A DNA stretch of 64,000 nt from Pristionchus mayeri (GCA_036245805.1 BTRK01000001.1:6324001-6388000); one strand, 5' to 3'. Positions 50,701 to 61,386 are shown, counted from the first letter of the stretch. Notes: generated from the sequence alone by a model not told the origin. A program made the numbers and translations.

Positions 50701-53700
50701 AGGAAGGAGACGACACTAACACAATAGGATGATGCAAACTCACATTAGAAAGGGCTGGTCAAGCTCCGTTTTCGATTCATTCGTTTAGAGCACTAGGGTA
50801 GCGGGTTTGAGTCGAACAGAGTGATCACTCCCCTTTAAAGTGACCTTAGCTTTTTGCTCGAACTGTGAGGAAGGAGACGACACTAACACAATAGGATGAT
50901 GCAAACTCACATTAGAAAGGGCTGGTCAAGCTCCGTTTTCGATTCATTCGTTTAGAGCACTAGGGTAGCGGGTTTGAGTCGAACAGAGTGATCACTCCCC
51001 TTTAAAGTGACCTTAGCTTTTTGCTCGAACTGTGAGGAAGGAGACGACACTAACACAATAGGATGATGCAAACTCACATTAGAAAGGGCTGGTCAAGCTC
51101 CGTTTTCGATTCATTCGTTTAGAGCACTAGGGTAGCGGGTTTGAGTCGAACAGAGTGATCACCCCCTTTAAAGTCACCTTAGATTTTTGCTCGAATTATG
51201 AGGAAGGAGACGACACTAACACAATAGGATGATGCAAACTCACATTAGAAAGGGCTGGTCAAGCTCCGTTTTTCGATTCATTCGTTTAGAACACTAGGGT
51301 AGCGGGTTTGAGTCGAACAGAGTGATCACTCCCTTTTGAAGTCACCTTAGATTTTTGCTCGAATTGTGAGGAAGGAGACGACACTAACACAATAGGATGA
51401 TGCAAACTCACATTAGAAAGGGCTGGTCAAGCTCCGTTTTCGATTCATTCGTTTAGAGCACTAGGGTAGCGGGTTTGAGTCGAACAGAGTGATCACTCCC
51501 CTTTAAAGTGACCTTAGCTTTTTGCTCGAACTGTGAGGAAGGAGACGACACTAACACAATAGGATGATGCAAACTCACATTAGAAAGGGCTGGTCAAGCT
51601 CCGTTTTCGATTCATTCGTTTAGAGCACTAGGGTAGCGGGTTTGAGTCGAACAGAGTGATCACTCCCCTTTAAAGTGACCTTAGCTTTTTGCTCGAACTG
51701 TGAGGAAGGAGACGACACTAACACAATAGGATGATGCAAACTCACATTAGAAAGGGCTGGTCAAGCTCCGTTTTCGATTCATTCGTTTAGAGCACTAGGG
51801 TAGCGGGTTTGAGTCGAACAGAGTGATCACTCCCCTTTAAAGTGACCTTAGCTTTTTGCTCGAACTGTGAGGAAGGAGACGACACTAACACAATAGGATG
51901 ATGCAAACTCACATTAGAAAGGGCTGGTCAAGCTCCGTTTTCGATTCATTCGTTTAGAGCACTAGGGTAGCGGGTTTGAGTCGAACAGAGTGATCACTCC
52001 CCTTTAAAGTGACCTTAGCTTTTTGCTCGAACTGTGAGGAAGGAGACGACACTAACACAATAGGATGATGCAAACTCACATTAGAAAGGGCTGGTCAAGC
52101 TCCGTTTTCGATTCATTCGTTTAGAGCACTAGGGTAGCGGGTTTGAGTCGAACAGAGTGATCACCCCCTTTAAAGTCACCTTAGATTTTTGCTCGAATTA
52201 TGAGGAAGGAGACGACACTAACACAATAGGATGATGCAAACTCACATTAGAAAGGGCTGGTCAAGCTCCGTTTTTCGATTCATTCGTTTAGAACACTAGG
52301 GTAGCGGGTTTGAGTCGAACAGAGTGATCACTCCCTTTTGAAGTCACCTTAGATTTTTGCTCGAATTGTGAGGAAGGAGACGACACTAACACAATAGGAT
52401 GATGCAAACTCACATTAGAAAGGGCTGGTCAAGCTCCGTTTTCGATTCATTCGTTTAGAGCACTAGGGTAGCGGGTTTGAGTCGAACAGAGTGATCACTC
52501 CCCTTTAAAGTGACCTTAGCTTTTTGCTCGAACTGTGAGGAAGGAGACGACACTAACACAATAGGATGATGCAAACTCACATTAGAAAGGGCTGGTCAAG
52601 CTCCGTTTTCGATTCATTCGTTTAGAGCACTAGGGTAGCGGGTTTGAGTCGAACAGAGTGATCACTCCCCTTTAAAGTGACCTTAGCTTTTTGCTCGAAC
52701 TGTGAGGAAGGAGACGACACTAACACAATAGGATGATGCAAACTCACATTAGAAAGGGCTGGTCAAGCTCCGTTTTCGATTCATTCGTTTAGAGCACTAG
52801 GGTAGCGGGTTTGAGTCGAACAGAGTGATCACCCCCTTTAAAGTCACCTTAGATTTTTGCTCGAATTATGAGGAAGGAGACGACACTAACACAATAGGAT
52901 GATGCAAACTGACATTAGAAAGGGCTGGTCAAGCTCCGTTTTTCGATTCATTCGTTTAGAACACTAGGGTAGCGGGTTTGAGTCGAACAGAGTGATCACT
53001 CCCTTTTGAAGTCACCTTAGATTTTTGCTCGAACTATGAGGAAGGAGACGACACTAACACAATAGGATGATGCAAACTCACATTAGAAAGGGCTGGTCAA
53101 GCTCCGTTTTCGATTCATTCGTTTAGAGCACTAGGGTAGCGGGTTTGAGTCGAACAGAGTGATCACTCCCCTTTAAAGTGACCTTAGCTTTTTGCTCGAA
53201 CTGTGAGGAAGGAGACGACACTAACACAATAGGATGATGCAAACTCACATTAGAAAGGGCTGGTCAAGCTCCGTTTTCGATTCATTCGTTTAGAGCACTA
53301 GGGTAGCGGGTTTGAGTCGAACAGAGTGATCACCCCCTTTAAAGTCACCTTAGATTTTTGCTCGAATTATGAGGAAGGAGACGACACTAACACAATAGGA
53401 TGATGCAAACTGACATTAGAAAGGGCTGGTCAAGCTCCGTTTTTCGATTCATTCGTTTAGAACACTAGGGTAGCGGGTTTGAGTCGAACAGAGTGATCAC
53501 TCCCTTTTGAAGTCACCTTAGATTTTTGCTCGAACTATAAGGAAGGAGACGACACTAACACAATAGGATGATGCAAACTCACATTAGAAAGGGCTGGTCA
53601 AGCTCCGTTTTCGATTCATTCGTTTAGAGCACTAGGGTAGCGGGTTTGAGTCGAACAGAGTGATCACTCCCCTTTAAAGTGACCTTAGCTTTTTGCTCGA

Positions 53701-55900
53701 ACTGTGAGGAAGGAGACGACACTAACACAATAGGATGATGCAAACTCACATTAGAAAGGGCTGGTCAAGCTCCGTTTTCGATTCATTCGTTTAGAGCACT
53801 AGGGTAGCGGGTTTGAGTCGAACAGAGTGATCACCCCCTTTAAAGTCACCTTAGATTTTTGCTCGAATTATGAGGAAGGAGACGACACTAACACAATAGG
53901 ATGATGCAAACTCACATTAGAAAGGGCTGGTCAAGCTCCGTTTTTCGATTCATTCGTTTAGAACACTAGGGTAGCGGGTTTGAGTCGAACAGAGTGATCA
54001 CTCCCTTTTGAAGTCACCTTAGATTTTTGCTCGAATTGTGAGGAAGGAGACGACACTAACACAATAGGATGATGCAAACTCACATTAGAAAGGGCTGGTC
54101 AAGCTCCGTTTTCGATTCATTCGTTTAGAGCACTAGGGTAGCGGGTTTGAGTCGAACAGAGTGATCACTCCCCTTTAAAGTGACCTTAGCTTTTTGCTCG
54201 AACTGTGAGGAAGGAGACGACACTAACACAATAGGATGATGCAAACTCACATTAGAAAGGGCTGGTCAAGCTCCGTTTTCGATTCATTCGTTTAGAGCAC
54301 TAGGGTAGCGGGTTTGAGTCGAACAGAGTGATCACCCCCTTTTGAAGTCACCTTAGATTTTTCCTCGAATTATGAGGAAGGAGACGACACTAACACAATA
54401 GGATGATGCAAACTCACATTAGAAAGGGCTGGTCAAGCTCCGTTTTTCGATTCATTCGTTTAGAACACTAGGGTAGCGGGTTTGAGTCGAACAGAGTGAT
54501 CACTCCCTTTTGAAGTCACCTTAGATTTTTCCTCGAACTATGAGGAAGGAGACGACACTAACACAATAGGATGATGCAAACTCACATTAGAAAGGGCTGG
54601 TCAAGCTCCGTTTTTCGATTCATTCGTTTAGAACACTAGGGTAGCGGGTTTGAGTCGAACAGAGTGATCACTCCCCTTTAAAGTGACCTTAGCTTTTTGC
54701 TCGAACTATGAGGAAGGAGACGACACTAACACAATAGGATGATGCAAACTCACATTAGAAAGGGCTGGTCAAGCTCCGTTTTCGATTCATTCGTTTAGAG
54801 CACTAGGGTAGCGGGTTTGAGTCGAACAGAGTGATCACTCCCCTTTAAAGTGACCTTAGCTTTTTGCTCGAACTGTGAGGAAGGAGACGACACTAACACA
54901 ATAGGATGATGCAAACTCACATTAGAAAGGGCTGGTCAAGCTCCGTTTTCGATTCATTCGTTTAGAGCACTAGGGTAGCGGGTTTGAGTCGAACAGAGTG
55001 ATCACTCCCCTTTAAAGTGACCTTAGCTTTTTGCTCGAACTGTGAGGAAGGAGACGACACTAACACAATAGGATGATGCAAACTCACATTAGAAAGGGCT
55101 GGTCAAGCTCCGTTTTCGATTCATTCGTTTAGAGCACTAGGGTAGCGGGTTTGAGTCGAACAGAGTGATCACCCCCTTTAAAGTCACCTTAGATTTTTGC
55201 TCGAATTATGAGGAAGGAGACGACACTAACACAATAGGATGATGCAAACTCACATTAGAAAGGGCTGGTCAAGCTCCGTTTTTCGATTCATTCGTTTAGA
55301 ACACTAGGGTAGCGGGTTTGAGTCGAACAGAGTGATCACTCCCTTTTGAAGTCACCTTAGATTTTTGCTCGAATTGTGAGGAAGGAGACGACACTAACAC
55401 AATAGGATGATGCAAACTCACATTAGAAAGGGCTGGTCAAGCTCCGTTTTCGATTCATTCGTTTAGAGCACTAGGGTAGCGGGTTTGAGTCGAACAGAGT
55501 GATCACTCCCCTTTAAAGTGACCTTAGCTTTTTGCTCGAACTGTGAGGAAGGAGACGACACTAACACAATAGGATGATGCAAACTCACATTAGAAAGGGC
55601 TGGTCAAGCTCCGTTTTCGATTCATTCGTTTAGAGCACTAGGGTAGCGGGTTTGAGTCGAACAGAGTGATCACTCCCCTTTAAAGTGACCTTAGCTTTTT
55701 GCTCGAACTGTGAGGAAGGAGACGACACTAACACAATAGGATGATGCAAACTCACATTAGAAAGGGCTGGTCAAGCTCCGTTTTCGATTCATTCGTTTAG
55801 AGCACTAGGGTAGCGGGTTTGAGTCGAACAGAGTGATCACCCCCTTTAAAGTGACCTTAGATTTTTGCTCGAATTGTGAGGAAGGAGACGACACTAACAC
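50700..55900 (+). repeat. Satellite subdomain IV (167-bp GTTTTCGATT / ACTGTGAGG type)
   Basis: Most monomers have a shortened T4 tract (CCGTTTTCGATT), GAGCACTAGG and CTCGAACTGTGAGG, and are 167 bp long. A rarer monomer with CTTTTGAAGTCACCTTAG is spaced at about 51341, 52343, 54013 and 55351 (about 6, 10 and 8 monomers). This is the most uniform stretch of the array and probably its most recently amplified part. Confidence 0.8.
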
Positions 55901-57649
55901 AATAGGATGATGCAAACTCACATTAGAAAGGGCTGGTCAAGCTCTGTTTTTCGATTCATTCGTTTAGAACACTAGGGTAGCGGGTTTGAGTCGAACAGAG
56001 TGATCACTCCCTTTTGAAGTGACCTTAGCTTTTTTCCTCGAACTATGAGGAAGGAGACGACACTAACACAATAGGATGATGCAAACTCAAATTAGAAAGG
56101 GCTGGTCAAGCTCCGTTTTTCGATTCATTCGTTTAGAGCACTAGGGTAGCGGGTTTGAGTCGAACAGAGTGATCACTCCCCTTTAAAGTGACCTTAGCTT
56201 TTTTCCTCGAACTATGAGGAAGGAGACGACACTAACACAATAGGATGATGCAAACTCAAATTAGAAAGGGCTGGTCAAGCTCCGTTTTTCGATTCATTGA
56301 TTTAGAACACTAGGGTAGCGGGTTTGAGTCGAACAGAGTGATCACTCCCCTTTAAAGTGACCTTAGCTTTTTTCCTCGAACTATGAGGAAGGAGACGACA
56401 CTAACACAATAGCATGATGCAAACTCACATTAGAAAGGGCTGGTCAAGCTCCGTTTTCGATTCATTCGTTTAGAGCACTAGGGTAGCGGGTTTGAGTCGA
56501 ACAGAGTGATCACTCCCCTTTAAAGTGACCTTAGCTTTTTGCTCGAACTGTGAGGAAGGAGACGACACTAACACAATAGGATGATGCAAACTCACATTAG
56601 AAAGAGCTGGTCAAGCTCCGTTTTCGATTCATTCGTTTAGAGCACTAGGGTAGCGGGTTTGAGTCGAACAGAGTGATCACCCCCTTTAAAGTGACCTTAG
56701 ATTTTTGCTCGAATTGTGAGGAAGGAGACGACACTAACACAATAGGATGATGCAAACTCACATTAGAAAGGGCTGGTCAAGCTCCGTTTTTCGATTCATT
56801 CGTTTAGAACACTAGGGTAGCGGGTTTGAGTCGAACAGAGTGATCACTCCCTTTTGAAGTGACCTTAGCTTTTTTCCTCGAACTATGAGGAAGGAGACGA
56901 CACTAACACAATAGGATGATGCAAACTCAAATTAGAAAGGGCTGGTCAAGCTCCGTTTTTCGATTCATTCGTTTAGAGCACTAGGGTAGCGGGTTTGAGT
57001 CGAACAGGGTGATCACTCCCCTTTAAAGTGACCTTAGCTTTTTTCCTCGAACTATGAGGAAGGAGACGACACTAACACAATAGGATGATGCAAACTCAAA
57101 TTAGAAAGGGCTGGTCAAGCTCCGTTTTTCGATTCATTCATTTAGAACACTAGGGTAGCGGGTTTGAGTCGAACAGAGTGATCACTCCCCTTTAAAGTGA
57201 CCTTAGCTTTTTTCCTCGAACTATGAGGAAGGAGACGACACTAACACAATAGGATGATGCAAACTCACATTAGAAAGGGCTGGTCAAGCTCCGTTTTCGA
57301 TTCATTCGTTTAGAGCACTAGGGTAGCGGGTTTGAGTCGAACAGGGTGATCACTCCCCTTTAAAGTGACCTTAGCTTTTTTCCTCGAACTATGAGGAAGG
57401 AGACGACACTAACACAATAGGATGATGCAAACTCACATTAGAAAGGGCTGGTCAAGCTCCGTTTTTCGATTCATTCGTTTAGAACACTAGGGTAGCGGGT
57501 TTAGCTCGAACAGAGTGAACACTCCCTTTTGAAGTGACCTTAGCTTTTTGCTCGAACTATGAGGAAGGAGACGACACTAACACAATAGGATGATGCAAAC
57601 TCACATTAGAAAGGGCTGATCAAGCTCCGTTTTTCGATTCATTCGTTTA
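55900..57649 (+). repeat. Right edge of array, subdomain III-like monomers
   Basis: After subdomain IV the CCTCGAAC and ACTCAAATTAG forms return, with an ~840-bp block (near 55876 and 56716) present twice. The last full monomer has TTTAGCTCG and a damaged palindrome (GAGTGAACACTC). The final partial copy reads GGGCTGATCAAGC and is cut at 57649. Edge monomers are slightly more diverged, as expected where exchange partners are fewer. Confidence 0.75.
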
Positions 57650-58143
57650 AGTAGGATTTGTATTTCAACAACCAGCCACGTTTGAAAGAGTCGCGCGTTT
57701 TCGTCTCTCGACTCGCACGCTGGCTTAGAACTGCGTGAACGCGGAATAAGCATTCCGAATGACTTCAGCATACAACCTCGACTAGTGGCTGCAGTGGGTC
57801 TGCTACATGGACATATAAAAAAAAGCGATTGCCCGAGGGAATGGACATAAATATGCTAAAAATAGATCAGAATTGGCCGAAATGGGAATAGTGACGTGTG
57901 TATTTGTGCATTTGAAAAAAAAATTCTTATCACCATTGTCTTGCCAAGAAAAGCCATGAAAATACGGTTTCAAAATGCATGGAATACAATTTGTTCACGA
58001 TCGAGTACTGTAAGAAATCGTCAAACTTTTTATTTATTTTCCGGTTCCCGGACACGGCTCTGCGTTTTGAATTCGAATTTTTCATTTTGCCGACCTTTCG
58101 ATTCATAATTGCGTTATTTTTGTTTAATTCTACTCTCATCCAG
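57650..58143. other. Array-flanking sequence, no gene assigned
   Basis: Non-repetitive sequence begins abruptly after the truncated monomer. I see no trace of the 168-bp unit and no target duplication shared with the left edge. It becomes T-rich from about 57900. Short open frames on both strands (about 70-100 codons) overlap each other and lack splice or codon support. Confidence 0.4.
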
Positions 58144-58223
58144 CTGCGAAGAGTGACGGCGTTGACAGGCGGTCCTCTTGTGCAGGTGCTGCCAACCCGG
58201 AGAAGTGTGCGAATGGAGAGGAG
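58144..58223 (+). CDS. Candidate internal exon, unknown product
   Basis: 80 nt between an acceptor (CTCATCCAG ending at 58143) and a donor (GAG then GTAACG, GT at 58224). After two bases of a split codon, the open frame reads AKSDGVDRRSSC, then AGAANPEKCANGEE (26 codons). Two other frames are also partly open, so coding is not certain. The end phase does not match the start phase of the exon at 58822, so an intervening exon or a different gene would be needed. The peptide is hydrophilic with two cysteines. No family recognised. Confidence 0.3.
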
Positions 58224-58303
58224 GTAACGGAGCACAATCTAGCCATATTTGCCTTGTTTTCTTGATATTTTAGACATTTTTTGGGATATTATACTGAATA
58301 TTA

Positions 58304-58583
58304 GGGACTTCTTTACTTTAGGGGGTAACCGCTTCGCGGGGAGACCCTATCGTTGCTTACAGGGCTCCCCGCTTCGCGGGTCGCGATTATAGGGAGGGAA
58401 GGATAGATGTGTAGAGTAAGGTATATGCTTGTGACATGTAATACAGTTGTTTCCTTGGGCGTGGAAGTAATTGTTTATGTGTGAGCGCATCAGAGGGAAG
58501 GGGTAGGGAGTGAGAGGTTGAATGTGAGTGTCAGAGACGAAGAGGGGAGTGGGCGGAGTTACCCCCTAAAGTAAAGAAGAGCC
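58304..58583. mobile_element. 280-bp MITE with 8-bp target duplication
   Basis: Ends are inverted: CTTCTTTACTTTAGGGGGTA at 58308 and its exact complement ending at 58579, a 22-bp perfect match extending to a ~28-bp imperfect TIR whose outermost bases are GG. GAATATTA flanks both sides (58296-58303 and 58584-58591), an 8-bp target duplication. Inside, CCGCTTCGCGGG occurs twice (about 58329-58341 and 58368-58380) and can form small hairpins. No coding capacity. The 8-bp duplication is compatible with hAT, Merlin or P-type elements. I cannot assign a superfamily from the TIR alone. Confidence 0.85.
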
Positions 58584-58821
58584 GAATATTATTCTGAATT
58601 TGATGTGTGCTCCTTTGGAAAACCAAGTCACATAAATATCTCGCAGTTTTAAGCTTTGTTGCCATAGAATCGCTTTGGGGTTCGCGACTATACTATGCCT
58701 ACTTTTGTCGAGGGAATGTCACTATTTATTGTGCTAATGCGTTTACGATCTCCTTGGGTAGTTTCAATATCATAATTAGAGAACTCCCAGCAAACACTCA
58801 GTTATTACCTCCTGTCCTCAG

Positions 58822-58896
58822 GCCTGTCGCTTTCTCCACCGACTGCAGCCTCAATTCGCCGGTTGATGACTGCACTGGATGAATCGATGAGGGCAG
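58822..58896 (+). CDS. Candidate exon, phase 1-1, paralogous to 59306-59403
   Basis: 75 nt between the acceptor CTGTCCTCAG and the donor GCAG then GTGAGC. The open frame, after a two-base split codon, is LSLSPPTAASIRRLM, then TALDESMRA, leaving one base over. Its length is a multiple of three, so it could be skipped or duplicated without changing frame. A homologous sequence with the same splice borders lies about 480 bp downstream. Conservation is strongest at PTAASI and DES(M/V)RA, which argues for coding. No family recognised. Confidence 0.4.
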
Positions 58897-59305
58897 GTGA
58901 GCCTTTGCAGTTTAGCGATTATATTTATTCAAAGATTCAATGAACAATGCTAGAGTGGTTGTGGAGTATGTTTATTTCCAAAGAAACTAGTTGCCACCTG
59001 GCCCAATCATAGAACAATCACTTACTGTATCTACTGGAGGAAGACAAAGCTGGTTGTTTTATAAATGCCGTGTTTTTGATTGATCATCGATCGCGGAAAT
59101 TTCGAAAGTAATTTTAATGGTGAAGCGCAAAAACAGTGGATGATTCAAATGATTGTTTTATGCCCCACGACTTTGTTTCCGTTTCTTTGCTTATGTGGAC
59201 TGTTGACTGGTGTGACGGTAATAGGAAATGTGTAACACTACTAAATCACTGGGATCACTGTTTGATTGCCATAGCTAATAGCTATAGCATTGCATTTCAT
59301 TGCAG

Positions 59306-59403
59306 GCCAGTCATTCTTTCTCTTCCCACTGCGGCCTCGATCGACGGGTTGCGGACTCCCCGTCTCCGCTGACGGACGGCGACGGACGAGTCAGTGAGGG
59401 CGG
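59306..59403 (+). pseudogene. Duplicated exon copy with a frame-breaking 23-bp gain
   Basis: 98 nt between the acceptor TTTCATTGCAG and the donor GGGCGG then GTGAGC. It aligns with the exon at 58822-58896 from end to end but is 23 nt longer, with extra GACGGA-rich sequence (about 59353-59385). In the homologous frame it reads LSLPTAASIDGLRTPRLR and then TGA. The conserved end (TDESVRA) is recovered only in a shifted frame. An alternative frame is open throughout, so it might still be used with a different sequence. A decayed or alternative exon copy is the simplest reading. Confidence 0.4.
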
Positions 59404-60077
59404 GTGAGCGAGTTTGCTTTAAAGCTACTCAACACCTGTGATCTTATTTGGAGTTGCGCGCGTGCCTGACCACGGCAAGGAGTGAGAGAGTGCAAGAGAA
59501 TTGGCATGATCGCCTGAAGCGCGCCAATTCAAGTAATCTCGTTGGTGTTGGGTAACTTTAAATGCTTCAATTATCATCTGGGAGCAGTTAATCAGTGGCC
59601 GAGAGTTCTCTGGGAGTAGTAAATCTGGCGAAGCGTGAATGGCCAGGGCGACACAGATTTTTTTTTGTAGAATGCCCAATGTTTTTTCCATTTTTTCTTT
59701 ATGTTGCTGCTGAAACACGAAACATGAGGGTGTAGCGAAAAGTGAAGGAGCAACGCCCTGATTTCAACAGTTGTAAATGTCCCTGAATGAACAGTGATCA
59801 AGGGCAATGAGTGTGACTTGTGTAAGCCAAGCCGCGAAGCAGAAATTCACACAGTGGTAGAAATTATTTCGAATTATTTTTTGTTGCTACCTTCTTGTAT
59901 TGAAGGTGCAAGATGAAAAAGTATCGCTGACGAAAAACAGTGGTACAATGGGATGCACCATAGAACCTAGTGACTAGCTGGACAGGGTTAAGGACGGGGT
60001 TTGCATGCTTTTAAACGTATGCTCATGAGTTGAGATCATAGCTGTCCACGACGGCGGCCCAGCATGGTAAATCACGC
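59404..60077. other. No gene seen; one small hairpin
   Basis: No exon with good borders. GAATTGGC (59498-59505) and GCCAATTC (59523-59530) are complementary around a 17-nt loop. A T9 run lies near 59658. A 97-codon minus-strand frame (59425-59718) has no supporting signal. Confidence 0.4.
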
Positions 60078-60190
60078 ATTGCGGGCCCGCAATTGAAGCC
60101 TTCTCATCTCCTCTCCTCTCGCCCCCCCCCCCCCCCATCGGGCCCGCAATCAGAGGGGGAGAGAGGGAAAGCATTGCGGGCCCGCAATGC
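60078..60190. repeat. GGGCCC palindromes around a C15 tract and mirror-like purine/pyrimidine runs
   Basis: A 16-bp palindrome (ATTGCGGGCCCGCAAT) at 60078-60093 and a 20-bp one (GCATTGCGGGCCCGCAATGC) at 60171-60190 bracket a half copy, ATCGGGCCCGCAAT, near 60137-60150. Between them are a homopyrimidine run (CTCCTCTCCTCTCG), C15 at 60122-60136, and a purine run (AGAGGGGGAGAGAGGG). The whole forms an imperfect inverted repeat able to fold back. Confidence 0.7.
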
Positions 60191-60241
60191 TCGAATAACC
60201 AACTCTATCAGCAACCATGAATCCCGGGTCATGGTTAGTGG

Positions 60242-60261
60242 GGAATCCTAACTAGGATTCC
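60242..60261. repeat. Perfect 9-bp-stem inverted repeat
   Basis: GGAATCCTA, then AC, then TAGGATTCC, a 20-nt near-palindrome. A second, shorter one (CCATGA ... TCATGG around a SmaI-type CCCGGG) lies just upstream near 60217-60236. They may be parts of the same fold-back repeat as 60078-60190. Confidence 0.7.
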
Positions 60262-60334
60262 TAATCCATGGCAGGCCGACCCAAGGTACCATAACTTTCA
60301 TTATCTAAAGCTTCCCAATTTGTGTCCGTCTGCT

Positions 60335-60685
60335 ACCGTAAGCTGAGTATTGTGTGCTCGTCAAAGGGCGGACCTATACCGTAGCCTAGTTTGCTACCCT
60401 ATCCTCATTACTGTAGTTAGGATTACGGTAATAGAAATACTTATGATCAGTTGAAGCCCATGCTCAAGGAAGAAAGAAAATTTTCAAATGCAATTTGAAG
60501 AATAATGTGAATTTGCGATAGCTATTGATGGATATTGATGGTACTGTAATTGGGTTGCTGTACCTAGAGTATGGTGTGACAACCGAGTTTTTTGCGATCC
60601 TTGCCTGCCATTTACGGGCTTTCCCCGCCTTTTAGTGTGCGTACAGTACAGTGATTACGGTAGTTTGGGTTACGGTAGCCACAAA
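60335..60685. repeat. Cluster of TACGGTA / TACTGTA / GTACAGTA words
   Basis: CTACCGTAA, ATACCGTAGC, TACTGTAGTTAGG, ATTACGGTAAT, GTACTGTAAT, GTACAGTACAGTG, ATTACGGTAG and GTTACGGTAGCC occur within 350 bp. More are found at about 61225-61430. Such words are typical of dispersed palindromic repeats in rhabditid nematode genomes (general knowledge). No gene is supported here. Confidence 0.55.
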
Positions 60686-60690
60686 TACAA

Positions 60691-61033
60691 GTTGGGGCGC
60701 TGTAAATGATGAAAGTGGTACTTTCGGTCTTCCTGCCATGGCTTAGGATTGCTCACTACCTGCTACAAAATCAGGTTCATGGTTGCTAAGGCGCCGCCGG
60801 CGTGGCCAGCTATGGGTGAGATAATGCTTTAAGATGTCTTCAATTTTGGTATAAAAATTGCGCCGACATTTTTGGAGAGCTTCTACGCAAATTTGTTTCT
60901 CAGAATGAACAAGGCGCATGCTCAATAGCTTATTCTGAGTTGCAAATACATGACCGAAGTTAGAAAGTAACGGGGCAACATTTATGGCAAATTATCAAGA
61001 TTGTATAGCCGCAGTAATAACAATATTCTTCAG
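60691..61033. other. No supported feature
   Basis: Mixed sequence without clear repeats. A 60-codon minus-strand frame is not convincing. It ends in a good acceptor (ATATTCTTCAG, 61023-61033) feeding the candidate exon at 61034. Confidence 0.4.
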
Positions 61034-61126
61034 ATGGCCGTCTCTCTCCATCTTCGTTGAATGATCATCGGACTTCGATAATGGACACTCAATTATGGAC
61101 TCGTCGAGGATCAGAGGAAGGAACAC
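61034..61126 (+). CDS. Candidate exon, phase 1-1, unknown product
   Basis: 93 nt between ATATTCTTCAG and a strong donor (ACAC then GTGAGTAA). One frame is open throughout. After two bases it reads GRLSPSSLNDHRTSIM, then DTQLWTRRGSEEGT, leaving one base. The other two frames contain stops. It has the same phase at both ends as the candidate exons at 58822 and 63473, so they can be joined in frame. The donor is followed 6 bases later by a G13 tract inside the presumed intron. No family recognised; Ser/Arg-rich and hydrophilic. Confidence 0.3.
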
Positions 61127-61136
61127 GTGAGTAAAT

Positions 61137-61149
61137 GGGGGGGGGGGGG
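61137..61149 (+). repeat. G13 homopolymer tract
   Basis: Thirteen consecutive G on the plus strand, just inside the presumed intron after the donor at 61127. Potential G-quadruplex former. Confidence 0.9.
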
Positions 61150-61386
61150 ATTCTCTCTGTATCACGCACTATCTCGCTTTCTATGCGGAGGGAGTGGTCG
61201 ATAGTAAAATTATTTTTACTTATCCTACCGTATCTCTCGTTACTGTAGAATAATTTTATAATCGACTTAGGATTTTTAGAAAAATGTTTTACAATTCCCA
61301 TGGCACTGGGTTACGGTAGTAACTTGGGTACTGTACAATCGATTGGGCTCGGTGCCAGGACTTTTTAAAAATAAAGTTAGTTTGTG

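Larger units (their letters stand above)
4346..57649 (+). repeat. 168-bp satellite array, about 317 monomers
   Basis: Head-to-tail monomers beginning GAGGAAGGAGACGACACTAA run without interruption. Successive starts at 4346, 4514 and 4682 give an exact 168-bp period. Variants of 167 and 169 bp come from T-run and 3'-end changes. 53,304 bp / 168 gives about 317 copies. All copies point the same way. The array starts cleanly after CATCTGCACT in a degenerate repeat and stops mid-monomer at ATTCGTTTA (57649, monomer position about 89). Within each monomer: T5-T6 tract at about 70-75, palindrome GAGTGATCACTC at 121-132, second T5 tract at about 153-157. No transposon, gene or long open frame interrupts it. 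Copies differ by few substitutions, so homogenisation is active or recent. The repeat length is near that of a nucleosome. The role (heterochromatin, centromere-like or neutral) cannot be read from sequence alone. Confidence 0.98.

Noticed and set aside
4346..57649. CRISPR-like array
   Set aside because: The repeated unit is the full 168 bp with no unique spacers between repeats, and the flanks are eukaryotic. It is a satellite.
4346..57649. CENP-B box in the monomer
   Set aside because: ATTCGTTTAGAACACTA keeps the TTCG but lacks the required A and CGGG positions of NTTCGNNNNANNCGGGN.
4346..57649. Functional tRNA gene in each monomer
   Set aside because: The T-arm and acceptor strands are not complementary, the anticodon stem does not pair, and a T-tract interrupts. 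Only promoter-like words remain.
4346..57649. Telomeric or rDNA repeat
   Set aside because: No TTAGGC-type tandem repeat and no similarity to rRNA was recognised.
57896..58235. Overlapping 70-101-codon frames on both strands
   Set aside because: They overlap each other in AT-rich sequence. Only the splice-bounded part at 58144-58223 has any support.
58607..58882. 91-codon plus-strand frame
   Set aside because: It reads through an acceptor and into the 58822 exon in a different frame from the one shared with the duplicated copy.
59425..59718. 97-codon minus-strand frame
   Set aside because: No splice or motif support, low-complexity start region (MFQQQHKEKMEK) over a T9 run, and it partly opposes the candidate exon region.
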